Origin: an uncultured Neomegalonema sp.
GTDB lineage: Bacteria > Pseudomonadota > Alphaproteobacteria > Rhodobacterales > Rhodobacteraceae
Length of the DNA stretch: 54,197 nucleotides
Assembly: GCA_938008165.1 (NCBI GenBank)
Contig: CALLLP010000053.1
Coordinates: 1-54,197, forward strand
Direction: 5' to 3'
In this document: one piece after another, positions 26,327 through 32,670 of the stretch
How the letters are laid out: each line of letters starts with the position of its first letter
Position numbering within the stretch: the stretch's first letter is position 1
Made by a program: the position numbers and the translations under genes
Notes under the pieces: model-generated
Told to the model about the DNA's origin: nothing
Database searches by the model: none
The model's input: only the letters and a program-made list of their open reading frames with translations

Positions 26327-26342
26327 GCATCGACATCGATGC
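26327..26342 (-). promoter_or_regulatory. Hairpin between riboswitch and dadA start
   Basis: Perfect inverted repeat GCATCGA-CA-TCGATGC, located between the second aptamer and the start codon, 38 bases upstream of the ATG. It could be part of the expression platform. No T-run follows, so control at translation is more likely than termination. Confidence 0.4.
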
Positions 26343-26354
26343 ACGTGCGCCCCC

Positions 26355-26535
26355 TCCGTCACGAACCTGAGAGATTCACGGGCGGCAGAACCGCACCACC
26401 CGCTTGCTCCTTCGGTGGACCGGATGGCACCCGGCCTCTCTTCGGAGTTCACTGTTTTGCACGGTCCTCTTGCCTGAGAGTTTCCGGGGCGGTTGCTCCT
26501 TCGGCGTCGCCTCGCGGCGATCTCTCCCGTGCGAC
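26355..26535 (-). promoter_or_regulatory. Tandem glycine riboswitch (gcvT element)
   Basis: Read on the minus strand, two aptamers follow each other. Aptamer 1 (about 26532-26459) has GGGAGAGA near its 5' side, GCCGAAGGAGCAA in the middle and AACTCTCAGGCAAGAGGACCG at the end, closed by GCACGG/CCGTGC. Aptamer 2 (about 26452-26355) repeats the pattern: GAAGAGAGG, CACCGAAGGAGCAAG and AATCTCTCAGG. The CCGAAGGAGCAA and CTCTCAGG boxes are hallmarks of glycine riboswitches. The element belongs to the DadA-like gene downstream. In most studied cases glycine binding turns expression on. Confidence 0.93.
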
Positions 26536-26560
26536 ATTATGATACATGAAACTGGCGGAT

Positions 26561-27466
26561 TCACAAAGCCGATTCTTGTGTCCGCGCGCGCCGCGCCTCG
26601 CGCAGGGATATCACAATCCCGCTCGCCAGAACGATCCCGATCCCCAGCGTCGTCAGGGCGTCAGGCACATCCCCGAAGACGAGGATTCCGATCAGCACGC
26701 CGAAGACAATCTGCAAGTAACTGAGCGGCGCGACGGCGCTGGCCTCGGCCCTGGAATACGCGACGATGATCAGAAAATGCGCCAGCGCCGCAATGCCCCC
26801 CACCGCCGCCATCATCGCCCAGTCGAGAGGTGCAGGCGCGGTCCAGCGCCATGGCAGGACCGGGATCAGAACGATCGTCCCGATCCATGCAGGCACCGCC
26901 AGCAGCAATCCCCGTGGCGTCTGTGCCGACATGCTGCGCGTCATCAGGATATAGAGCGCCGTCATCAGGGCCGCACCGATGGCAAAGCCGATTCCCGGAT
27001 TGAACGGCCCGTATCCCGGCCTGACGACCAACAGAATACCGCATAATCCGACCGCGACGGCCAGCCAGCGCACCGCCCCCACCCGCTCGCCCATAAAGAC
27101 CGAGGAAACCGCCGTAACCGCCAGTGGAAACAGGAACACGATGGCCAGCGCATTGGCCAGCGGCATCCATGCCAGCGCCGCGATGTAGCACAGTGTCATC
27201 AACACAAAGGCGACGCCGCGCAGCAGATGCATCCCCGCCCTCCGGCGCGAGACCCGCAACAGATGCCGATATCCGATCATGTATGGCAACATCAGCGCAG
27301 CATGAACCGCATTGCGCACCCATGCGACCTGTTCGGGGGGGTAGATCGCCGCCAGATGCTTCGACATCGCATCCGATGCGGGCAGCAGGGCCATGGCGAC
27401 CAGCATGGCCACGATCCCAAGTCTTTCGCCCCCCGTCTGCGTCGTTATCGGGATCGTTTGCTCCAT
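26561..27466 (-). CDS. DMT-superfamily (EamA) transporter
   Basis: Inner-membrane metabolite exporter or carrier with ten predicted helices in two EamA repeats; 301 residues. Repeat one runs about 17-140 (GIVAMLVAMALLPASDAMSK; LANALAIVFLFPLAVTAVSS with the typical FLFPL), repeat two about 155-290 (ALMTALYILMTRSM; PLSYLQIVFGVLIGILVFGD). Gene length and the internal duplication are normal. It lies upstream of the riboswitch on the same strand, so it may share the mRNA in part, but the riboswitch controls only what follows. Substrate unknown. Confidence 0.88.
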   Translation of the reverse strand: MEQTIPITTQTGGERLGIVAMLVAMALLPASDAMSKHLAAIYPPEQVAWVRNAVHAALMLPYMIGYRHLLRVSRRRAGMHLLRGVAFVLMTLCYIAALAWMPLANALAIVFLFPLAVTAVSSVFMGERVGAVRWLAVAVGLCGILLVVRPGYGPFNPGIGFAIGAALMTALYILMTRSMSAQTPRGLLLAVPAWIGTIVLIPVLPWRWTAPAPLDWAMMAAVGGIAALAHFLIIVAYSRAEASAVAPLSYLQIVFGVLIGILVFGDVPDALTTLGIGIVLASGIVISLREARRARTQESAL

Positions 27467-27628
27467 GGGGTGAGGTCAGGCCGATCCCGCGACAATGTCA
27501 ATCGTCGAAATCTCATGGATGCAGCATGACGAGACGTGACAATCGCGTTGAGACCCGTATCCTGTTCGCCGAACAATCGGGGGGCCGTCCCCGGTTTCGG
27601 ACCTGAACATCTGGGGAGACATCGTTTC

Positions 27629-29197
27629 ATGATGAAATCATTACTCGCCGCCGCGACCGCTCTTGCGCTCATCGCTGGCAGCACCGGCGCCTTTGCCGCC
27701 GCCCATGGCGAGGGCAAGACTCTGAAGATGGCCTATGACGCCGACCCGGTTTCGATGGACCCGCATGAGCAATTGTCGGGCGGCACGCTGCAATTGTCGC
27801 ACATGGTCTTCGACCCGCTTCTGCGCTGGACTCAGGAGCTGGGCTTCGAGCCGCGTCTGGCGACCGGCTGGGAACGGGTGGACGACACCACGATGCGCTT
27901 CATGCTGCGCGAGGGCGTAAAGTTCCATTCCGGCAACGAGATGACCTCGAAAGACGTGGTCTGGACCTTTAATCGCATCAAATCGTCGCCCGATTTCAAG
28001 GGCGTCTTCGTGCCCTTCCTGAGCATGGAAGCCATCGACGACTATACCGTCGAGATCAAGACCGACGGGCCTTTCCCGCTGGTCCTGCACAACGCGACCT
28101 ATATCTTCCCGATGGACAGCGCCTTCTACACCGGCGAGGTCGACGGCAAGGCCAAGGACGAAATCACCAAGCACGGCGACAGCTTCGCCTCGCAGAACGC
28201 GTCCGGCACCGGCCCCTTCACCATCACCGAGCGTGAGCAGGGCATCAAGATCGTCTTCGAACGCTTTGCCGATTACTGGGATACCGACAGCCCCGGCAAC
28301 GTCTCGACCATCGAATTCACGCCCATCAAGGAAGCGCCGACCCGCGTGGCGGCCCTGCTGGCCGGGGATGTGGATTTCATCGCGCCGGTCCCACCCACCG
28401 ATCTGGACCGCGTCGATTCAGATGACGGCACCACCCTCGTCACCATGCCCGGCACCCGCATCATCACGCTGCAACTGAATCAGGACCGGGTCGAGGCATT
28501 CAAGGACGTGCGCGTCCGTCAGGCCATCGTCCATGCCATCAATAACGAGGGCATCGTCCAGAAGATCATGCGCGGCTTTGGCACGGCGGCGGCGCAGAAA
28601 TCCCCTGCGGGCTATCTGGGCCACAACCCGGCGCTGACCCCCCGCTATGATGTGGAAGCGGCCCAGAAGCTGATGGATGAGGCAGGCTTTGGCGACGGTC
28701 TCGAAGTCACCATGATGTGCCCGAACAACCGCTATGTGAACGACTTCAAGATCTGCGAAGCTTCCGCATCGATGCTGGCGAAGATCGGCATCAAGGTTGA
28801 CCTGACCACCATGCCAAAGGCCCAGTACTGGCCCAAATTCGACGAGCGCGCCGCCGATATCATGATGATCGGCTGGCATTCGGATACCGAGGATTCGGCC
28901 AATTTCTACGAATTCCTCGCCATGACCCCGAACAGCGATACGGGCCGTGGCCAGTATAACTCCGGGGCCTATTCGAACGGCGCCGTGGATGCGCTGACCG
29001 AAGCGTCGCTGAAGGAAACCGACGACGCCAAGCGCGCCGAGATGCTTCAGGACATCGAGCAAATCCTCTATGACGACGCCGCCTTCGTGCCCTTCCACTG
29101 GCAGAATCTCGCCTGGGGTGCGCGTAAGGGCGTCGGCATCGAAGCGGTCGTGAACGCGATGAACTTCCCCTATCTGGGCGACCTCGTCATCGAGTGA
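27629..29197 (+). CDS. ABC transporter solute-binding protein, peptide family (SBP_bac_5)
   Basis: Periplasmic binding protein of 522 residues for a peptide- or dipeptide-type ABC importer. Signal peptide MMKSLLAAATALALIAG is cleaved near AFA-AAHG. Family landmarks are LKMAYDADPVSMDPHEQL, KDVVWTFNRIKSSPDF, ASGTGPFTITER, VRQAIVHAINNEGIVQ and GRGQYNSGAYSNGAVDAL. ATG 27629 has GGGGAG 10 bases upstream. No permease or ATPase gene lies beside it, and a strong terminator follows, so it is a stand-alone component that must work with a transporter encoded elsewhere. The ligand cannot be read from sequence. Confidence 0.92.
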   Translation: MMKSLLAAATALALIAGSTGAFAAAHGEGKTLKMAYDADPVSMDPHEQLSGGTLQLSHMVFDPLLRWTQELGFEPRLATGWERVDDTTMRFMLREGVKFHSGNEMTSKDVVWTFNRIKSSPDFKGVFVPFLSMEAIDDYTVEIKTDGPFPLVLHNATYIFPMDSAFYTGEVDGKAKDEITKHGDSFASQNASGTGPFTITEREQGIKIVFERFADYWDTDSPGNVSTIEFTPIKEAPTRVAALLAGDVDFIAPVPPTDLDRVDSDDGTTLVTMPGTRIITLQLNQDRVEAFKDVRVRQAIVHAINNEGIVQKIMRGFGTAAAQKSPAGYLGHNPALTPRYDVEAAQKLMDEAGFGDGLEVTMMCPNNRYVNDFKICEASASMLAKIGIKVDLTTMPKAQYWPKFDERAADIMMIGWHSDTEDSANFYEFLAMTPNSDTGRGQYNSGAYSNGAVDALTEASLKETDDAKRAEMLQDIEQILYDDAAFVPFHWQNLAWGARKGVGIEAVVNAMNFPYLGDLVIE

Positions 29198-29225
29198 TGA
29201 TCCCCGGCCAATAGCATAAAAGGGC

Positions 29226-29256
29226 AAAGGCCCGTCCGGCAACGGATGGGCCTTTG
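29226..29256 (+). terminator. Intrinsic terminator after the solute-binding protein gene
   Basis: A 13-pair stem (29226-29238 with 29243-29255, one G-T pair) capped by a GCAA tetraloop, starting 29 bases after the stop. The CTTTG end gives a short T-run. A strong stop separates this gene from the exonuclease gene. Confidence 0.85.
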
Positions 29257-29346
29257 TCGTGGCAGAGGATCGGTGTGCAAAGACGTGCGACGATGCCGTG
29301 TCCTTCGCCGTTGACGCAGGCCCGTCTCGTCCGATACCCGATGGGT

Positions 29347-30144
29347 ATGAGCATTCGTATCGCCACTTGGAACATCAACTCCGTGCGCCTGCGCGAGGAA
29401 ACCGTCTTGCGGTTCCTGCGCGAAGCGGGGCCGGATGTGCTGTGCCTTCAGGAAACCAAATCCCCCGATGCCGCCTTTCCCCATGACGGATTCGACGCCG
29501 CCGGATACACCCACCGCCATGTGCGCGGCGAAAAGGGATATAATGGCGTTGCCATCCTCTCGCGCCTGCCGCTGGAGCCGCTGACCCATCGCGATTTTTG
29601 CGGCAAGGGCGATTGCCGACATATCGCCGCCAGCGTGGGCGGCATGACCGTGCATAATTTCTACGTCCCCGCCGGGGGCGATGTGCCCGACCGCGAGGCG
29701 AATGACAAATTCGGCCATAAACTCGATTTCCTCGATGAAATGCGCGACTGGTTCGGGCCGGATGGCAATGCGCCGGGTGGCCCCTCTGTCCTCGTCGGCG
29801 ACCTCAATATCGCCCCGCAGGAGCACGATGTCTGGTCCCATAAACAACTGTTGAAAGTCGTCAGCCACACCCCCATCGAGGTCGAGGCGCTGGAGGCCGT
29901 ACGCGCCAGCCGCGACTGGATCGACACCGCCCGCGAGATTACGCCCGCCGATGAAAAACTGTATTCATGGTGGAGCTATCGCTCAAAAGACTGGTCAGCG
30001 GCGGATAAGGGACGCCGCCTCGACCATATCTGGATCACCCCTGACCTGCGCGGCGCTTTGCGGTCCTGCGACACCCACCGTGATGTGCGCGGATGGGAAA
30101 AACCATCGGATCATGCGCCGGTCGTGGCGACGCTGGATGTTTAA
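29347..30144 (+). CDS. xth: Exodeoxyribonuclease III
   Basis: AP endonuclease/3'-5' exonuclease for base-excision repair. 265 residues. The fold family motifs are complete: ATWNINSVRLR (metal Asn), CLQETKSPD (catalytic Glu), YNGVAILSR, VGDLNIAPQEHDVW (Asp-x-Asn), WWSYRS, RLDHIWITP, and the closing SDHAPVVATLD (catalytic Asp-His). ATG 29347 starts MSIRIATWNINS; an ATG two codons earlier is possible. No obvious ribosome site is present. It stands alone between a terminator and the mazF-like gene. Confidence 0.94.
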   Translation: MSIRIATWNINSVRLREETVLRFLREAGPDVLCLQETKSPDAAFPHDGFDAAGYTHRHVRGEKGYNGVAILSRLPLEPLTHRDFCGKGDCRHIAASVGGMTVHNFYVPAGGDVPDREANDKFGHKLDFLDEMRDWFGPDGNAPGGPSVLVGDLNIAPQEHDVWSHKQLLKVVSHTPIEVEALEAVRASRDWIDTAREITPADEKLYSWWSYRSKDWSAADKGRRLDHIWITPDLRGALRSCDTHRDVRGWEKPSDHAPVVATLDV

Positions 30145-30198
30145 TGCGTGAAGTGCAAATCATTGCAATTTATATTATACGTACGTTATTAAATCGAA
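30145..30198 (+). promoter_or_regulatory. Candidate promoter/operator of the mazF-like gene
   Basis: An AT-rich 54-base gap. TTGCAA (30163-30168) lies 17 bases from TTATTA (30186-30191), so a transcript would start almost at the ATG and could be nearly leaderless. The stretch also holds the inverted repeat TGCAA-N4-TTGCA (30154-30167) and the palindrome ACGTACGT (30179-30186), possible operators. Confidence 0.4.
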
Positions 30199-30600
30199 AT
30201 GACAGTTTCGGTTCACCCAACGCCCGGTACAATAGTCAGAGTTGACCTCTCAAAAGGCTTTAAGCCTCCAGAAATGGTCAAGCGACGTCCTGCAATTGTC
30301 TTATCGCCACCGATTCCGAACAGGCGGCAGCTTTGTACCATAGTACCTTTAAGTACGAGCGCACCAAATCCTGTACTTCCTCACCACATGAAAATCAGCT
30401 TCGATCCTCTTTTACCCAGCCCTTATCATGAGCGAACAATGTGGGTGAAAGCAGATATAGTCTTAACTGTAGCCTTTCATCGCTTACGGTTGCTGTTTTC
30501 GGGCTGGGATCATGGGCAACGAGTGTATGATGCAAGAGTTATCAGCGATAAAGATCTGAAAGCGGTTCGTGACTGCGTGAGAGCCGGACTTGGATTGTGA
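30199..30600 (+). CDS. PemK/MazF-like mRNA endoribonuclease toxin without visible antitoxin
   Basis: 133 residues resembling type II PemK/MazF toxins. The N-terminus reads PTPGTIVRVDLSKG followed by KRRPAIVLS, which matches the family pattern PxxGxIVxVD...KxRPAlVlS; the second strand region is CTIVPLSTSAP, and WVKADIVLTVAFHRL aligns with the conserved WVrpdqi-type segment. The catalytic Arg (in RRPA) and Ser/Thr (PLSTS) appear present. Only 54 bases separate it from xth, too little for an antitoxin, and no short antitoxin frame follows. The gene is AT-richer than its neighbours and uses TTA leucine codons five times, a codon almost absent around it, suggesting acquisition by transfer. Confidence 0.78.
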   Translation: MTVSVHPTPGTIVRVDLSKGFKPPEMVKRRPAIVLSPPIPNRRQLCTIVPLSTSAPNPVLPHHMKISFDPLLPSPYHERTMWVKADIVLTVAFHRLRLLFSGWDHGQRVYDARVISDKDLKAVRDCVRAGLGL

Positions 30601-30725
30601 TTTGAATTATTAACCGGCTATGCCTATATTTGATGTGTAGCCGGTCGCACCGGCATTTAAGTCCAACCGGGTAAAACCGCTGGCCTCTAGAAGTTCGGTG
30701 ATCGCAAACCTATTCTAGAGTCTGT
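30601..30725 (+). ncRNA. Hairpin-rich segment, candidate structured RNA
   Basis: Non-coding stretch with several perfect inverted repeats on one strand. ACCGGCTA (30613-30620) pairs with TAGCCGGT (30638-30645), and CCGGT (30641-30645) can instead pair with ACCGG (30649-30653), so the two are mutually exclusive. CTCTAGAA (30685-30692) pairs with TTCTAGAG (30713-30720). ACCGG-type words recur at 30613, 30649 and 30666. A terminator closes the segment at 30726. It may be the 3' UTR of the mazF-like gene or a separate small RNA; I recognise no known family. Confidence 0.4.
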
Positions 30726-30760
30726 ATGCGGTCTCGCTTTGGCGGGACCGCATTTTATTT
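30726..30760 (+). terminator. Intrinsic terminator
   Basis: Stem of 12 pairs (30726-30737 with 30742-30753, one T-G pair), short TTTG loop, followed by TTTATTTAT. It ends transcription from the mazF-like side just before the convergent RNase T2 gene. Confidence 0.85.
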
Positions 30761-30770
30761 ATATCCCCCC

Positions 30771-31502
30771 CTATCGCACCGGCGGCATCCGGATCGAGTT
30801 TGACCGGCATTCGCGGTTCACATCCCGGCCACAGGCACGCGGGGTCAGGCTTTTGTCGAAACAGATTTTGATCTCACGCAGGCGGTTTTTCGAGCAATTG
30901 ATGACGATTTCGTTTTCGTCCAGCGCAGGATTCACCTCGATGAAGGCGGCCTCGATCACCTTGGGGTCGATGGTCAGCGTCCGGTCGAGACGGCGCAACT
31001 CCTTGGGGATGACCACCGAATCATAAGCGTCCTTCACGGTGTCGAAATAGGCGCGCGGGTCCATGCCGGAGCAGGTGCCGTGTTTTTTCCACTGGTGGAA
31101 AATCAGGCCCTTGGCGGGCATGACCGGCAGCATCTTATCGACCGTGCGCTCGGGCACCCGCGCGCTGACATCGCAGAATTCGGGCCATCCGGTCTCGTTC
31201 TGGGGCCAGAGACCATGGGCGACGAACCCGAAATCGCGCGAGCCGTTGCACTGGGTCGACGTCCGGTCGCCCCTGTCTTCACAAAAGCTGGGCGACCAGG
31301 ACAGCGCCAGAACGTAATAGTCAAAGCCCTCGCCCCGCGCCTCGTAGGAGCCACCGCCCCCGCCAGAGGCCGCATTGCTGGCCCCGCCACTCTTCTGCGA
31401 CAGCATATCCTGCACGAAGGTATCGAGCGTGCCCTGTTCCCATGCCGTGATCCCGGCGAGCACCAACGCGCCGAGCGCGACCAATATCTTGTTCTTTGTC
31501 AT
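30771..31502 (-). CDS. Ribonuclease T2 family protein
   Basis: Secreted or periplasmic endoribonuclease of 243 residues with an N-terminal hydrophobic segment (KILVALGALVLAGITAW, signal peptide or anchor) and a Gly/Ser-rich spacer (about 37-52). Both catalytic sites are intact: CAS I FVAHGLWPQ with His96 and CAS II FHQWKKHGTC with His136 and His141. Cysteines at 74, 85, 110 and 144 suit disulfides in an exported protein. The GGTGGAG ribosome site precedes ATG 31502. It probably scavenges extracellular RNA for phosphate and nucleosides. Divergent from trcR. Confidence 0.93.
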   Translation of the reverse strand: MTKNKILVALGALVLAGITAWEQGTLDTFVQDMLSQKSGGASNAASGGGGGSYEARGEGFDYYVLALSWSPSFCEDRGDRTSTQCNGSRDFGFVAHGLWPQNETGWPEFCDVSARVPERTVDKMLPVMPAKGLIFHQWKKHGTCSGMDPRAYFDTVKDAYDSVVIPKELRRLDRTLTIDPKVIEAAFIEVNPALDENEIVINCSKNRLREIKICFDKSLTPRACGRDVNRECRSNSIRMPPVR

Positions 31503-31672
31503 GGGGCCTTACACTCCACCGCACGTTTCAACCTTTTCAATCGCCGTCCTTTTCCTATATACGGGCCAAGAAGTCTCCCGGAAAAACCATGTCGCCCGGT
31601 AGACGCGCTCCGAAACGGGGCGCGCCTGCTCCCACATGGTCGGAAAAGTGCCAATCGAGAAGGACCGCCCCC

Positions 31673-32371
31673 ATGTCTCTGCCCCTGATGCCCAAAGCCG
31701 TCGCCGTCTGGCTCGTCGACAACACGTCCCTCTCCTTCGATCAGATCGCCGATTTCACCGGGATGCATTCGCTGGAGATTTCCGGCATTGCCGATGGCGA
31801 GGTGGCGCAGGGCCTGAAAGGGCGCGACCCCATCGCGACAGGCGAGTTGACACGCGACAGTATCGCGCGCTGTGAAAAAGACCCCAAGGCGCGTCTGAAG
31901 CTGCAACCGCGCGTGAAGGTGCCGGAAGTCAAGCGCAAGGGGCCGAAATACACGCCGCTGTCAAAACGTCAGGAGCGCCCCGCCGCGATCCTGTGGCTGA
32001 TCCGCAATCACCCCGAACTCACCGATGCGCAGATCTCGCGCCTCGTGGGCACGACCAAGCCGACGATCCAGTCGCTGCGCACCAAGACGCATTGGAACTA
32101 CGCCAATATCACCCCCGTCGACCCCGTTGCGCTGGGCATGTGCCGCCAGACCGAGCTGGACGAAGCAGTCGCCAAATCCGCGCCAAAACGCGAGGCGATG
32201 GACGAACAGACCCGCGAAGAAGGTGCCCTGATGTCAACCGAGGAATCGCTCGCCGACCCCGCGTTGGACGATGACGAAATGACCATCGAGCCAGACGATT
32301 CCGGCCGCGCCCCGGACGATTTCTTCAATCTGCCCAAGGGCGGCGCCGAAGAAGACGAGGAGAAGCTGTGA
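31673..32371 (+). CDS. trcR: Cell-cycle transcriptional regulator TrcR (DUF1013)
   Basis: 232-residue DNA-binding regulator conserved in alphaproteobacteria. The start MSLPLMPKAVAVWLVDNTSL at ATG 31673 (AGGA 8 bases upstream) is the conserved N-terminus of the family; frames upstream look non-coding. The body has a first helix-turn-helix-like part (SFDQIADFTGMHSLEISGIA) and a second (LTDAQISRLVGTTKPTIQSL), joined by a basic linker (KVPEVKRKGPKYTPLSK). The C-terminus from about residue 185 is acidic and low-complexity (DDDEMTIEPDDSG...EEDEEKL). The name comes from the Caulobacter cell-cycle regulator of this family; its regulon here is unknown. Confidence 0.88.
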   Translation: MSLPLMPKAVAVWLVDNTSLSFDQIADFTGMHSLEISGIADGEVAQGLKGRDPIATGELTRDSIARCEKDPKARLKLQPRVKVPEVKRKGPKYTPLSKRQERPAAILWLIRNHPELTDAQISRLVGTTKPTIQSLRTKTHWNYANITPVDPVALGMCRQTELDEAVAKSAPKREAMDEQTREEGALMSTEESLADPALDDDEMTIEPDDSGRAPDDFFNLPKGGAEEDEEKL

Positions 32372-32670
32372 CCTAGGGGGGATGGGCGATCTCTGACAAA
32401 ACATGCAAGAGCGTGATCAAGCACATGACCCCCTAATGTGAATCAGGCGGCTTCCCACTGTTCCAACTTTGCCTCAAAGAAACGGCACGCGTGTTTTATG
32501 TGCTCGCGCACCACGGTCGGACGAGACACAAATCTGCCGCTTCGACCGGCCTGTCATCTGACCCAAAAGCGCGAAGGGGAAGAACCAAAGGGTAGAACCC
32601 CTGCATCAGAGGTTTGATCCCGCTCAACGACACGATACATCGGTTCTCGTAACAGCGGGGAGCGAGTGGC
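32372..32670. other. Intergenic region between trcR and the 5-oxoprolinase gene
   Basis: About 300 bases without a supported gene. TAGGGGG (32374-32380) and CCCCCTA (32429-32435) are an inverted repeat 48 bases apart, too far for a simple terminator. The right part must contain the promoter of the oxoprolinase gene; a GGGGAGCGAG ribosome site ends it. Otherwise I see nothing. Confidence 0.35.

Noticed and set aside
30601..30760. Known RNA such as tRNA, 6S RNA or tmRNA
   Set aside because: The hairpins do not form a cloverleaf, there is no long closing stem joining both ends, and no tag frame is seen.
30199..30760. A standard type III toxin-antitoxin locus
   Set aside because: In known ToxIN-type systems the RNA repeats precede the toxin; here the structured part follows it and lacks clean tandem repeats.
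32372..32670. A hidden gene or transposase remnant in the gap before the 5-oxoprolinase
   Set aside because: Frames are short, lack ribosome sites and show no similarity to transposases that I can recognise.
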